Source: Hyperoplus lanceolatus (lineage: Eukaryota; Chordata; Actinopteri; Uranoscopiformes; Ammodytidae). From it: a DNA stretch of 64,000 nt. Made by a program: the position numbers and the translations under genes. Numbering within the stretch: position 1 is the stretch's first letter; every line of letters starts with the position of its first letter. The notes beneath the pieces were generated by a model, which ran no database searches, was not told the DNA's origin, and worked only from the letters and a program-made list of their open reading frames with translations. Below are positions 9,745 through 21,317 of the stretch, one piece after another. The stretch covers positions 11,821,001 through 11,885,000 of the forward strand of contig CM049418.1 in assembly GCA_026929865.2 (NCBI GenBank). The letters run 5' to 3'.

Positions 9745-12700
9745 CACAATAAGTGGTTTGGTGCTGAAATGTTGAAGTACAAGTGAGTTATTAAAAAATA
9801 AACGCCTTAAGTAGGAATCAAATTTACAAACTGATTACTTATTCCGTTTAAAACTCTTGTAAAGGTTTTTCTGAAAACCAAACGGGTGTGGAAACTGAGC
9901 AATTGAGCTATTAAAAAATAAAAGCCTTCCCTATGAATGCAAAATATGCACTGACTACTGATTCCTTAAAACATTTTTAAAGGTTTTTCTTGAAAAGAAA
10001 GGGTTGTGGGAACTCCACAGTGAGTTCATGAACACACCAGAGTTGGTTTGGTGTTGATAGCTATAAAAACCAGTGAGCTATTGAAAAATAGCCTTAAATA
10101 TGGATGCAATATACACACTGAATATTTTTCCATTTTAAAAAAAAATCAAAGGTTTTTCTTTAAAACAAAGGGTTGTGGGAACTCCACAGTGAGTTCATGA
10201 ACACACCAGAGTTGGTTTGGTGTTGATAGCTATAAAAACCAGTGAGCTATTGAAAAAATAGCCTTAAATATGGATTAAATATATGATCTGACTCCGTTTG
10301 CCTTTAAAAAAAAATTCAAAGTTTTTTTCTTGAAAATTAAGGGCTGTGGGAACTCCACAGTGAGTTCATGAACACACCAGAGTTGGTTTGGTGTTGATAG
10401 CTATAAAAACCAGTGAGCTATTGCAAAAAATAGCCTTAAATATGGATGCAATATACACACTGAATAATTTTCCCTTTTTAAAAAAAAATAAAAGGTTTTT
10501 CTTTAAAACAAAGGGTTGTGGGAACTCCACAGTGAGTTCATGACCACACCAGAGTTGGTTTGGTGTTGCTAACTATAAAAACCAGTGAGCTATTGAAAAA
10601 ATAGCCTTAAATATGGATTAAATATATGACTCCTTTTGCCTTTAAAAAGAATTAAAAGTTTTTCCTTGAAAATAAAGGGTTGTGGGAATTCCACAGTCAG
10701 TTCATGAACACACCAGAGTTGGTTTGGTGTTGCTAACTATAAAAACCAGTGAGCTATTGAAAAAATAGCCTTAAATATGGATTAAATATATGACTCCTTT
10801 TGCCTTTAAAAAAAATTAAAAGTTTTTCCTTGAAAATAAAGGGCTGTGGGAACTCCACATTGAGTCCATGAACACACCAGAGTTGGTTTGGTGTTGATAA
10901 CTATAAAAAAACAGTGAGCTATTGAAAAAATAGCCTTAAATATGGATTAAAAATGTGACTCCTTTTGCCTTTAAAAAAAATTAAACGTTTTTCCTTGAAA
11001 ATAAAGGGCTGTGGGAACTCCACATTGAGTTCATGAACACACCAGAGTCGGTTTGGTGTTGATAACTATAAAAACCAGTGAGCTATTGCAAAAATTAGCC
11101 TTAAATATGGATGCAATATACACACTGAATAATTTTCCCCTTTTTAAAAAAAATCAAAGGTTTTTCTTTAAAACAAAGGGTTGTGGGAACTCCACAGTGA
11201 GTTCATGAACACACCAGAGTTGGTTTGGTCTTGATAGCTATAAAAACCAGTGAGCTATTGAAAAAAAAGCCTTAAATATGGATTAAATATACGACTCCTT
11301 TTGCCTTTAAAAAAAAAAAAAAGTTTTTCCTTGAAAATAAAGGGTTGTGGGAATTCCACAGTCAGTTCATGAACACACCAGAGTTGGTTTGGTGTTGCTA
11401 ACTATAAAAACCAGTGAGCTATTGAAAAAATAGCCTTAAATATGGATTAAATATATGACTCCTTTTGCCTTTAAAAAAAATTAAAAGTTTTTCCTTGAAA
11501 ATAAAGGGCTGTGGGAACTCCACATTGAGTCCATGAACACACCAGAGTTGGTTTGGTGTTGATAACTATAAAAAAACAGTGAGCTATTGAAAAAATAGCC
11601 TTAAATATGGATTAAAAATGTGACTCCTTTTGCCTTTAAAAAAAATTAAACGTTTTTCCTTGAAAATAAAGGGCTGTGGGAACTCCACATTGAGTTCATG
11701 AACACACCAGAGTTGGTTTGGTGTTGATAACTATAAAAACCAGTGAGCTATTGCAAAAATTAGCCTTAAATATGGATGCAATATACACACTGAATAATGT
11801 TCCCCTTTTTAAAAAAAATCAAAGGTTTTTCTTTAAAACAAAGGGTTGTGGGAACTCCACAGTGAGTTCATGAACACACCAGAGTTGGTTTGGTCTTGAT
11901 AGCTATAAAAACCAGTGAGCTATTGAAAAAAAAGCCTTAAATATGGATTAAATATACGACTCCTTTTGCCTTTAAAAAAAAAAAAAAAGTTTTTCCTTGA
12001 AAATAAAGGGTTGTGGGAATTCCACAGTCAGTTCATGAACACACCAAAGTTGGTTTGGTATTGCTAACTATAAAAACCAGTGAGCTATTGAAAAAATAGC
12101 CTTAAATATGGATTAAATATACGACTCCTTTTGCCTTTAAAAAAATTAAAAGTTTTTCCTTGAAAATAAAGGGCTGTGGGAACTCCACAGTGAGTTCATG
12201 AACACACCAGAGTTGGTTTGGTGTTGATAACTATAAAAAACAATGAGCTATTGAAAAAATAGCCTTAAATATGGATGCAATATACACACTGAATAATTTT
12301 CCCTTTTTTAAAAAAAAAACAAAGGTTTTTCTTTAAAACAAAGGGTTGTGGGAACTCCACAGTGAGTCCATGAACACACCAGAGTTGGTTTGGTGTTGAT
12401 AGCTATAAAAACCAGTGAGCTATTGAAAAAATAGCCTTAAATATGGATTAAATATATGATCTGACTCCGTTTGCCTTTAAAAAAAAATTCAAAGTTTTTT
12501 TCTTGAAAATTAAGGGCTGTGGGAACTCCACAGTGAGTTCATGAACACACCAGAGTTGGTTTGGTGTTGATAGCTATAAAAACCAGTGAGCTATTGCAAA
12601 AAATAGCCTTAAATATGGATGCAATATACACACTGAATAATTTTCCCTTTTTAAAAAAAAATAAAAGGTTTTTCTTTAAAACAAAGGGTTGTGGGAACTC

Positions 12701-13925
12701 CACAGTGAGTTCATGACCACACCAGAGTTGGTTTGGTGTTGCTAACTATAAAAACCAGTGAGCTATTGAAAAAATAGCCTTAAATATGGATTAAATATAT
12801 GACTCCTTTTGCCTTTAAAAAGAATTAAAAGTTTTTCCTTGAAAATAAAGGGTTGTGGGAATTCCACAGTCAGTTCATGAACACACCAGAGTTGGTTTGG
12901 TGTTGCTAACTATAAAAACCAGTGAGCTATTGAAAAAATAGCCTTAAATATGGATTAAATATATGACTCCTTTTGCCTTTAAAAAAAATTAAAAGTTTTT
13001 CCTTGAAAATAAAGGGCTGTGGGAACTCCACATTGAGTCCATGAACACACCAGAGTTGGTTTGGTGTTGATAACTATAAAAAAACAGTGAGCTATTGAAA
13101 AAATAGCCTTAAATATGGATAAAAAATGTGACTCCTTTTGCCTTTAAAAAAAATTAAACGTTTTTCCTTGAAAATAAAGGGCTGTGGGAACTCCACATTG
13201 AGTTCATGAACACACCAGAGTTGGTTTGGTGTTGATAACTATAAAAACCAGTGAGCTATTGCAAAAATTAGCCTTAAATATGGATGCAATATACACACTG
13301 AATAATTTTCCCTTTTAAAAAAATAAATAAAAGGTTTTTCTTTAAAACAAAGGGTTGTGGGAACTCCACAGTGAGTTCATGACCACGACAGAGTTGGTTT
13401 GGTGTTGCTAACTATAAAAACCAGTGAGCTATTGAAAAAAAAGCCTTAAATATGGATTAAATATATGACTCCTTTTGCCTTTAAAAAAAAATAAAAGTTT
13501 TTCCTTGAAAATAAAGGGTTGTGGGAATTCCACAGTCAGTTCATGAACACACCAGAGTTGGTTTGGTGTTGCTAACTATAAAAACCAGTGAGCTATTGAA
13601 AAAATAGCCTTAAATATCGATTAAATATATGACTCCTTTTGCCTTTAAAAAAAATTAAACGTTTTTCCTTGAAAATAAAGGGCTGTGGGAACTCCACATT
13701 GAATTCATGAACACACCAGAGTTGGTTTGGTGTTGATAACTATAAAAAACAGTGAGCTATTGAAAGAAATAGCCTTAAATATGGATGCAATTACACACTG
13801 AATAATTTTCCCTTTTTTAAAAAAAATCAAAGGTTTTTCTTTAAAACAAAGGGTTGTGGTAACTACAAAATGTGTTCATAAACACAACAGAATTGGTTTG
13901 GTGTTGATAGGATGAATTTCCAGTG
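9745..13925 (+). repeat. Right tandem array of the foldback (~25 units of ~167 bp)
   Basis: Units are marked by GGGYTGTGGGAACTCCACA at ~10006, 10171, 10343, 10515, 10680 and so on to ~13853, about every 160-173 bp. Each unit carries GAGTTGGTTTGGTGTTGATA, CTATAAAAACCAGTGAGC and GCCTTAAATATGGAT. Two unit types differ after the ATGGAT: one has GCAATATACACACTGAATAA, the other TAAATATATGACTCC. The array shows higher-order duplication: ~660-bp blocks at 10674 and 11338, and an ~880-bp near-identical block at 10249 and 12421. It is far longer than the left array. Confidence 0.93.
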
Positions 13926-14198
13926 AGTTATTAAGAATAGAAAAAAGACGTTGCACTTTTGCGACGGTCCCTAAGCAGTCCGCTGCCGTGTGGCACTAAA
14001 AACTATATTCGGCGCGGTTTCTTTGATCTTTCTCGAGACTCGCTGATTTTGGTGAGTTGATCAAGCCTGTGCAATGTCAGTCTTAGTCTTCTGTACATAA
14101 TAATACCATTCTGGAGGAAATTGGTGCGGTTTTCGTGACGCTATTACAGTTACAACCCCGGAAAATAGACGAATGTCGAATATAAAACCAATCTCACC
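13905..14198. repeat. Right unique terminal inverted repeat of the foldback
   Basis: Mirror of 6452-6770. It begins with GATGAATTTCCAGTGAGTTA and ends CCAATCTCACC. The few differences, such as CTCGAGACTC against GAGTCTCGCG, indicate modest divergence between the two ends. Confidence 0.85.
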
Positions 14199-15115
14199 CC
14201 GGTCTTCTGGCGAGCGTCTCACCCAGGCTCTTGGCGACGAGCTCTCGGGATCTTAACTACTAGACTGCCTGGGATTCTCTTAAATAAATACAAAGTGTTA
14301 TATTTAAACCCACTGTGTTCAGCGTTTCACTTCTTCTAAACCTATTCATCTATATAACGAGGTCTGTTTAGGTACAAAAGGTAACGCTTTATATTTGATT
14401 CAGATAATCATTTACCACTTTTAGGCAGAAGATATCCTTCACAAGTTATTTATTTCAATTTTATGTTTCTCATTGTTTATTAATACCACCTCCATTAAAT
14501 AGAACAGATATACTATTTTCAGCGTTCAACTGCACGCGTGAAACCCGGGAAGTTATTAAAAACAATCCTTTATTCAAAAAAGGGTATATGGTTATGAGGT
14601 TATGTCTAATAATGTTGTCAGCGTGTGTCGGCCGTGTCATGAGTACCAACTTACGTCGGGTCCAAAGGGGCGCTTCACGTCTTGATGTGAAAAAACTCTC
14701 TAACTAGGTCCGTTTTGACTATTTAACTAAATGGTAACAGAGACAAGCAGAACGTTTTACTGGTTTTTATTCAATCACATGATATTAGAGTACATCATAT
14801 ATCAGAATATAGAAAAGACAGAAACAAGATTATATGCCTATTTACTCATCAAAATGGAGTATTTCACACTATCCCCTAGTGGATGTTTTCTTGGTATTTG
14901 TTACAATTTGTCAAAGCACAAGACCAGAGTTATTGCATGCTCTCCGATTTTAAACTTGCGCCTAACCCTATAATAAATGCATCCCTCTGAATCTGTAAAA
15001 ATGGTGAGGACTTAAAGAAAGTTTCCATCAACCTTCGCTAATTCCATCCCCATTCTATCAGACTCCTAGACTAATATCCCCCACCTAAAGTGTTAGAATT
15101 TTACCAAGTCATCCG
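14199..15115. other. No recognisable gene
   Basis: Flanking DNA right of the foldback. A minus-strand AATAAA (CTTTATTC at ~14569) and some GC-richer sequence near 14620-14680 hint at a decayed LTR or gene end, but nothing can be assigned. Confidence 0.35.
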
Positions 15116-15119
15116 TGTT

Positions 15120-15121
<2 letters not shown>

Positions 15122-15179
<58 letters not shown>
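15122..15179. repeat. (GA)n microsatellite
   Basis: Uninterrupted GA dinucleotides, about 29 units. Poly-Arg/Glu frames through it are artefacts. Confidence 0.98.
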
Positions 15180-15181
<2 letters not shown>

Positions 15182-15511
15182 GCTTGGTGAGTCCGTCTTA
15201 TCAAAGATACCGAGTTGATCGCTCAACTGGCCCTGTCCCTTCCTACCTGAGGTTTTTGTCCAAGATGTCTCCTCCCATAAGGGGAAGTCCATTCAACCAG
15301 CACATGAAAATCTCTCTGTATCGCCCCCTCTCTTCTGCTTCGTGAACATACCAAGCTACTTCACTAACTTTAAATAAAACCAACACTTCCTTTGTTTTTT
15401 CACAATAAAACACATCTCACTTCAATTCCCCAGGAAGCTAAACTCACACAAACAAAATTCAAAATAAAACATTTTACGGCCTGGTTTAAATGTACGAATA
15501 TAACAGTTTTA

Positions 15512-16540
15512 TCACATATTTATCCATAATACTAAACATAAATAACGAGGAAGCTTCCCGGTCAAGGCTTTGTAAATAAAAATATGCCAATGTGCATCAC
15601 GTCTCTCTTTAAGGGAGTACCACCCAACCTTTTCATATAAAAGACAATGGTGTGTGTCATAAGCATCTCCTGTGATGAACCTTAAAGCAGAGTGAAAAAC
15701 AGAGTCTAGGAGTTTAAGACATGAATGAGATGCATACCGGTAAACCACATCACCGTAATCAAGGACAGACATAAAAACTGCCTCAATAATCCTTTTCCTA
15801 CTAAATAAAGGGAAGGTGGTTTTGTTCCTATAAAAATAGCCAATGTTTTGTCGTAGTCGACAAACAAGATTTTTTATATGGAAATTAAAAGTGAGTTTAT
15901 CATCTAACCAGATGCCGAGATATTTGTACTCTGTGACTCTTTCAATTAAAAATCCATTCTTTGTAAAAAATATTAAAATCATTAAAAGTTGTAGTTCTTG
16001 CTCTGGAGAAACACATATATTTGGTTTTGTCTGTATTTAGAACCAGCATGCAGGGTGTTAAAAGAGCTTTGTAGGTTCTGAATAGATTGGTGCACCGAAT
16101 CGGAAATGCAATACAGTACTGTGTCGTCAGCGTATAGATGGGCGTGACAGTTTTTTAACGATGAAACAATGTTATTTATATAAATTGTGAAAAGAACTGG
16201 ACCTAAAATTGAGCCCTGTGGGACACCATTTGTAACAGTTAAGAACTCAGATTGGTATCTTCCGAGTTTAACTGACTGCTGTCTATCAGAGAGATAATCC
16301 CTAAACCAGCTACATGCAGACTGATCAAAGCCAATGTCATGCAGCCTCTGTAAAAGCAAATGGTGGTCAACAGTATCAAAGGCCTTTGAAAGATCAATAA
16401 AAAGTGCTGCACAGTGCTTTTTCTTTCCTAATGCTGTAACAATGTTGTCTACAACCAAAGTCACAGCAGAGACAGTACTGTGGCCTGCCCTAAAGCCAGA
16501 TTGGAATGGGCTCAACATGGAAGCACTAGTTAGAAATGTT
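15512..16540 (-). pseudogene. Non-LTR retrotransposon RT domain and C-terminus (L2/Rex-like)
   Basis: The minus-strand frame 16518-15982 gives RT blocks in order: SPFQSGFRAGHSTVSAVTLV, ALFIDLSKAFDTVDHHLLLQ, GVPQGSILGPVLFTIYINNI and the catalytic HLYADDTVLY. The next frame (15982-15512) continues with EYKYLGIWLDDKLTFNFHI, VFMSVLDYGDVVYRYAS and KALTGKLPRYLCL before a stop. Passing from one frame to the other needs a deletion or frameshift near 16040. The N-terminal endonuclease is absent, so the copy is 5'-truncated at ~16540. Catalytic YADD is intact but the copy cannot move by itself. Confidence 0.88.
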
Positions 16541-16689
16541 TCAACACAGATGTTACTTATTCATTACAATCATTCAGATCTTACCAGAATTAACCTACTC
16601 TCAACCGAACTTTGAAAAGGGGAGCCCTGCCCCACAACCATGACATCTTGTTCCTCGGGCGGAAACAGCGCGCCTAGTGCCAAGCACTA

Positions 16690-18011
16690 TGGCCTTTTAT
16701 CAAGCAGTTACTCTGTTACAAATACTTGAGTAACTTTTTGAATAAACTGTAATTTTAGGAGTAGCTTTATCGCAACATACTTTTACATTTACTTGAGTAA
16801 ATATTTGAAGAAAGAACGGTATTGTTACGCCGTTCCATTTGGCTACGTGACGGTCGTTACTTTATTGTTTTATATATTTTTTTATTACACGCGAGAGCCA
16901 TTTCTCTCACGATTTCTCTCCCCGGGGACGTCTTCAGCCAACATCTCTATCACGTGACTATTTTAACCAATACGAACCACATTACAAAAGCTTGCCAACT
17001 AAATGCAGCCACTTGAGTCACATGACAAGTGTTGTCACGTTGTCATAGGGCTCAACAATGTCCGCAGACTTTTTTATCAGCTCCGGTGTGAGTACCAGAT
17101 GTGCTCGGCCGCCAGATCGGCTCGGGGTCCTCACACCGGTTCCGCACCGATGTTGTGTCCATGGCCGAGAAAATGGAAGAAACCGCTGATTCCAAGGAGC
17201 AATAACCACACCCCTGGCCTCACATACAAACTCACAAGCTCTCAATTACACAAACTCACAAAATAACAATCACGCACTCAGAATCACATAGACACAGACT
17301 CCCACACACTTGCAATTAGGCCTACAGAGACACTGTTCTTCTTTGACACATGTCCTCTTCTCCCTGTAGTTTACTCACTGGCCCCCAGTCTGGCTGTGTG
17401 ACAGTCTGAGAGCGGTCTCTTTTTTTCAGCCTCTCTGCAGGTTTTGATGTGTAACGAAGTTTAATTTTGCGCGTTTTATATTTTTGACACAACACAACCT
17501 AGATAATTTTCTCAGGGCCTAGGAATTAGTTTAAAAATGTGTATGTGCAAAAACAATGTTATAAGTATATTGGTTTTAATTAATATACTTTTGGATAAAC
17601 CTAATTTATTATAATTGTATTTGAAGGGTGATGTAGGCTATTTAATTTGGCAAATAATTAATGTATATTTTTTTTTGTTCAAGGGTTATTCATTTTATTT
17701 TTAAATACCTTATTTATTGTTTCATTTTAAAGGATGTTATTTAAAATATCTTTATTTGAACATTGCTGTTTTATATTTTGTTTGTGTCTATTTTGTACCG
17801 TTTGTGTTACTCTGTATATTTCAAAAATAAATCTGGAGTAATTCAGTAGGCCTACTTGTACTCTTGAGTAGTCTTTTCACTGCACACTTTTTTACTCTAA
17901 TTACTTGAGTAATTATTTGTATGAGTACTTTTACTTCTACTTGAGTAATTATAATCTTAAAGTAACTTACTTTTATTAGAGTAAATGTTTTGGCTACTCT
18001 GCCCACCTCTG
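16690..18011. mobile_element. hAT-like element, right terminus intact
   Basis: The right end reads (complement) CAGAGGTGGGCAGAGTAGCC, then alternating ACTCAAGTA/AAAGTACT motifs through ~17850, the signature of a common fish hAT group related in style to Tol2 ends. The left part (16700-16810) holds the same TTACTTGAGTAA motifs, but the CAGAGGTGGG tip is missing. A GC-richer block at 17050-17220 contains ATGGCCGAGAAAATGGAAG, possibly the start of a lost transposase exon. No transposase domain is recognised. Left boundary is approximate and no target duplication is found. Confidence 0.65.
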
Positions 18012-18892
18012 TCCCTACATCACCACATTAATGCACTGCGATCTCGAAGCAGCGAGTTATCTAGCATCATATCGGATCCAGAAGTGTGATAAAACATGAT
18101 TAAAAACCATGAAAATAGACATTGGCAAGGATTTTTACCTGCTCCGCCATTGTAGGCGCATACACATTCACCCATCTGTTGCTCTGGTGTGCACTGGCAG
18201 TGAGACCACGAGTGAGACGGGTTTGGGTCTCTTGTGATTGGATGAAAATTTCAGGATCCTCCAATAAGTTTATTTGCCGATTACGTGGAAAGCAGCTGAC
18301 AGAGAGATGGGCTTTATGAAACGCGCACAGTATGAATAAAGAGCGATTTAACAGTTATAATAACATAAATAAACCACTTACTTGACCTTTTAAGTGACTT
18401 TAATAGTCAATGGTTGGTGTAAATATGGTGGAATACCTTGTTGATGCATCTTTCCTTGCTTGTTATGAATGAGATTAAGAGTCATATTTGCAATTAAAAC
18501 CATGTGTTTGGTTTAGTTTACTTAGCAGTGATTATAAAAGAAATATTTCCCTTGTATTGCTGCAGCCAAGTTGTATGGCGTGCTGACTGTGTGTGGTCAA
18601 AAAACGTTTGTTTGTCTTCCAGTTAGCAAACTATGGAACCAGAGATTGGTTCCTACAATACAAGACCCTCGATTGGCTTTTACAGTGGACTTTGTTACAT
18701 TGAAATGTGTCTTTTCCTCATCTCCCCTCTGAAGTTCCCGCACTTCAGAGGGGGTCAGAGCGCAGGGTCAGCCATAGTACAGCACCCCTGCTCAAGGACA
18801 CAATGGGTAATAGCATCCACCACTCTCACACCCATCCTGGGATCCAACCAGAGGAGGAACCAGAGACCTCACGGTGTCAGTGTCGAAATGTA
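18012..18892. other. No recognisable gene
   Basis: Mixed sequence. 18715-18890 contains GAGGAGGAACCAGAGACCTC, a phrase recurring twice near 53200, so part is an unnamed repeat. Open frames are short and resemble nothing known. Confidence 0.35.
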
Positions 18893-19101
18893 CAACGTTG
18901 CTCCGAGGAACTTTGAGTTTGTGTTGATTTTAGCGAGTCACCTTCTATCACATGGGCATTGAGTGTATAGTTTGAAGCATCCAGCCACTGTTCTAGCTAT
19001 TACGATTAATGAAGAGTTAATGTGTATTTGATAGAAAACAACAGCGGAGAGTGTGGTTTTATTGCACATTAGTTGATATAACGAGTAACGTGATAGGAAC
19101 C
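18893..19101 (+). repeat. Old dispersed repeat 'X', part 1
   Basis: 18900-18995 (GAGGAACTTTGAGTTTGTGT through GCATCCAGCCACTG) matches 35113-35215 with few changes. 19020-19060 (TTTGATAGAAAACAACAGCG) matches ~36013. The repeat is broken here by Tc1-type insertions and resumes at ~20945. Confidence 0.7.
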
Positions 19102-19103
19102 TA

Positions 19104-19336
19104 CAGCTCTGTGAAAAAATGAAGAGACCACTCCAAATGTTGAGTGTCTCTGGTTTTGCTATTTCTAGGCATATGTTTGAGTAGAATGAACATTTTGGTT
19201 TTCTCAAATAAATGACTGACAAGATTTGTACCAAATTCCAATAAATGTTTTGACATTAAGAGCATTTTCATGAAGTAATGTAGAGATGAAGATTGAAGAA
19301 AAATCCAGATCGGTCTCTTAATATTTTCTGGAGCTG
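19104..19336. mobile_element. Short Tc1/mariner-type MITE (CAGCTCTGTGAAAAAAT)
   Basis: 233 bp flanked by TA. Left end CAGCTCTGTGAAAAAATGAA, GAGACC; right end GGTCTCTTAATATTTTCTGG, AGCTG: an imperfect ~26-bp inverted repeat. A very common fish MITE type by recall (CAGCTCTGGAAAAAATTAAG). No coding capacity. Confidence 0.8.
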
Positions 19337-19513
19337 TATGTGTCGGGGGAAGATTTAGTTGAGGTGCACCGGAAGTGTTGACGTGCTGTTTTGAGGCTTC
19401 TGCTCATTCAATAAAGTGGTAGTCGGTTAACAGATACAGATACATGTCTAGGTTAAGACGGCCAATATGCAATGTATTATTTTCCTATGTATTTTTGTAT
19501 CTCCTTGATGTGT

Positions 19514-20786
19514 TGTAGACTGGAAACATTTGGGTTTGACAAGAAAAGATGAATATGAGACAATAGCTCAACATTTCAGCTTTGATTTCCAGGTATTCAC
19601 ATCTGGATGTGATACACAACTGAGCAGATGTAATTTTTTGAAAAGGAACACCACATTTTTAGGCGAGCAAAAGTAATGGAACAGATAGACTTTAAATAAA
19701 TGAAAGTAAATAAATGATAATATTTTGTCGCAAATACTTTGCTTGCAATAACTGCATCAAGCCTGTTATTGTTTGCACACTATGTTTGCATTGTTGTTTA
19801 GTGATGCTTTTCCAGGCTTTCACCGCAGCCTCATTCAGTTGCTGTTTGTTTTGGGGGGGTTACTCCCTTCGGTCTCCTCTTTAGCAGGTAAAAAGTCTGG
19901 AGATTGACTCGGCCAGTTTAAAACCTTCCATTTAGTGCCCCCGATGAACCGGTTTGTTGTTTTTGCAGTTTTTTTGGATCATCATCTTGCTGCACGATGG
20001 AGCATGTTCCAATCAGTTTGGTTGCATATTTGTTTAAATTGGCAGACGGAATGTTTCTGTAGACTTCTGTAGACTGTGTTGTTGTCAAGATTAACCCTTA
20101 CCAAAGTGATGGAAAGGCTAAAGTTTGGAGATAGAAACATACAGGCTCATCTGTGAAACACGGTGGAGGCAATGTCACGGCTGATTATTCTTCATTGATG
20201 ATGTAACACCTGATGGCAACAGCAAAATGAACTGTGAAGTTTACATAAATTTAAGGAACAATGCAACCAAACTGATTGGAAGATCCTCCATCATTCAGCA
20301 AGATAATGACACAAAACACAAGAAAGGAGTTAATCAGGGGCAAGAAGTGGAAGGTTTTAGACTGGCTAAGTCAATCTCCAGACTTAAATGCTAGAGAGCA
20401 TGCATTTTACCTGCTAAAGAGGAGACTTAAGAGAGTGACCCCCTAACACAAACAGCAACTGAATGAGGCTGCGGTGAAAGCCTGTAAAAGCATCACAAAA
20501 GAAGAATGCAAAAGTTTGGTGATGTCAATGGGTCACAGGCTTGATGCGGTTATTGCAAGCAAAGGATTTGCGACAAAATTGTATGTTTTATTCACTTGAA
20601 TTTATTTAAAGTCTATCTGTTCCAATACTTGCGCTGGCCTAAAAATGTGGTGTTCCTTTCCAAACAATGATATCTTCTCAGTTGTGTATCGGATCCAGAT
20701 GCGAATACCTGGAAATGAAAGCTGAAATGTTGAGCTATTGTCTCATATTCATCTTTTGGTGTCAAACCCAAATGTTTCCAGTCTAC
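19514..20786. mobile_element. Palindromic Tc1-type element: inverted transposase 3' halves
   Basis: Left arm 19514-20055 is the reverse complement of right arm 20250-20786 for most of its length: GTAGACTGGAAACATTTGGG, TATGAGACAATAGCTCAACA and GGAACACCACATTTTTAGGC all occur in both. The right arm (+) holds a decayed Tc1 transposase C-terminal half, with reading such as LDWLSQSPDLN then REHAFYLLKRRLK; the left arm carries the same region in minus orientation. The ~200-bp centre adds more transposase-like sequence (GTGAAACACGGTGGAGGCAA). The AATTCCTTTATTTTTGCTGT tip remains only on the right, to ~20817. A fragment of the same terminus lies at 43848-43985. Confidence 0.8.
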
Positions 20787-20944
20787 AGCAAAAATAAAGG
20801 AATTGGCCTCACTGTTGTGAGTGGACTGTATATACAAGTTAATATAGTGTGATTTTTTTTATATGTTGTATATTTCTAAAATATCTATATATGTATACAA
20901 TCAATATATCTATATCTACATATACAATGAATGAATGAATGAAT

Positions 20945-21317
20945 ATTCTAAATGTTGAACTGCTCCCATGCTCAGTTTGTTAAAAATGTGTGTGTCCTAA
21001 CTTGAAAAAAAACATTCAGTTTGGTTTTCCCCCAAAAAATGTGTCTGCTTTTGTGATATAGTGTGTTGTTTTGTTTTTAGATCAGGTGAAAATGTGCTCC
21101 CTTCAGGTACAGATTTCCAAGTTATGTCCCTCTGCTTTTGAACTGAATCATTGCGAAAGCAAGCCAGGATAATAGAAATATCCCAGCTGAATCCCTTATG
21201 TTGGTTTAGTGCAATAGGCCTCAGGAGTCACTCCATTGCTCCCTTCATGTACACACTTGTAACAGGAGATAGCACTGTTTACCTATTTAGCTGGATTGGA
21301 CATGAACTCAATTAAAG
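20945..21317 (+). repeat. Old dispersed repeat 'X', part 2
   Basis: Matches 36240-36550 in the same orientation: CTCCCATGCTCAG.TTGTTAAA, TATGTCCCTCTGCTT, ATAGGCCTCAGGAGTCA and GCTGGATTGGACATGAACTC. It ends where the ~1.1-kb inverted repeat starts (TTAAAGTGGCAACCAGTAAC). Confidence 0.8.

Larger units (their letters stand above)
6452..14198. mobile_element. 7.7-kb foldback element with tandem-repeat inverted arms
   Basis: Outermost inverted repeats of ~300 bp (6452-6770 and 13905-14198) match closely: GGTGARATTGGTTTTATATTCG at the tips, then GTCTATTTTCCGGGGTTG. Inside them, arrays of one ~167-bp AT-rich unit run inward in opposite orientation (left 6716-7935, right 9745-13925). Between the arms lies ~1.8 kb of unrelated sequence. 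This is the architecture of foldback transposons (FB, Galileo). No transposase is recognisable. A clean target-site duplication was not found; flanks carry only an imperfect direct similarity (CTTCTGCTAGGCGT / CTTCTGGCGAGCGT). Confidence 0.8.

Noticed and set aside
6716-13925. CRISPR-like array
   Set aside because: Units are ~167 bp, directly adjacent with no unique spacers, and lie in a eukaryotic foldback element.
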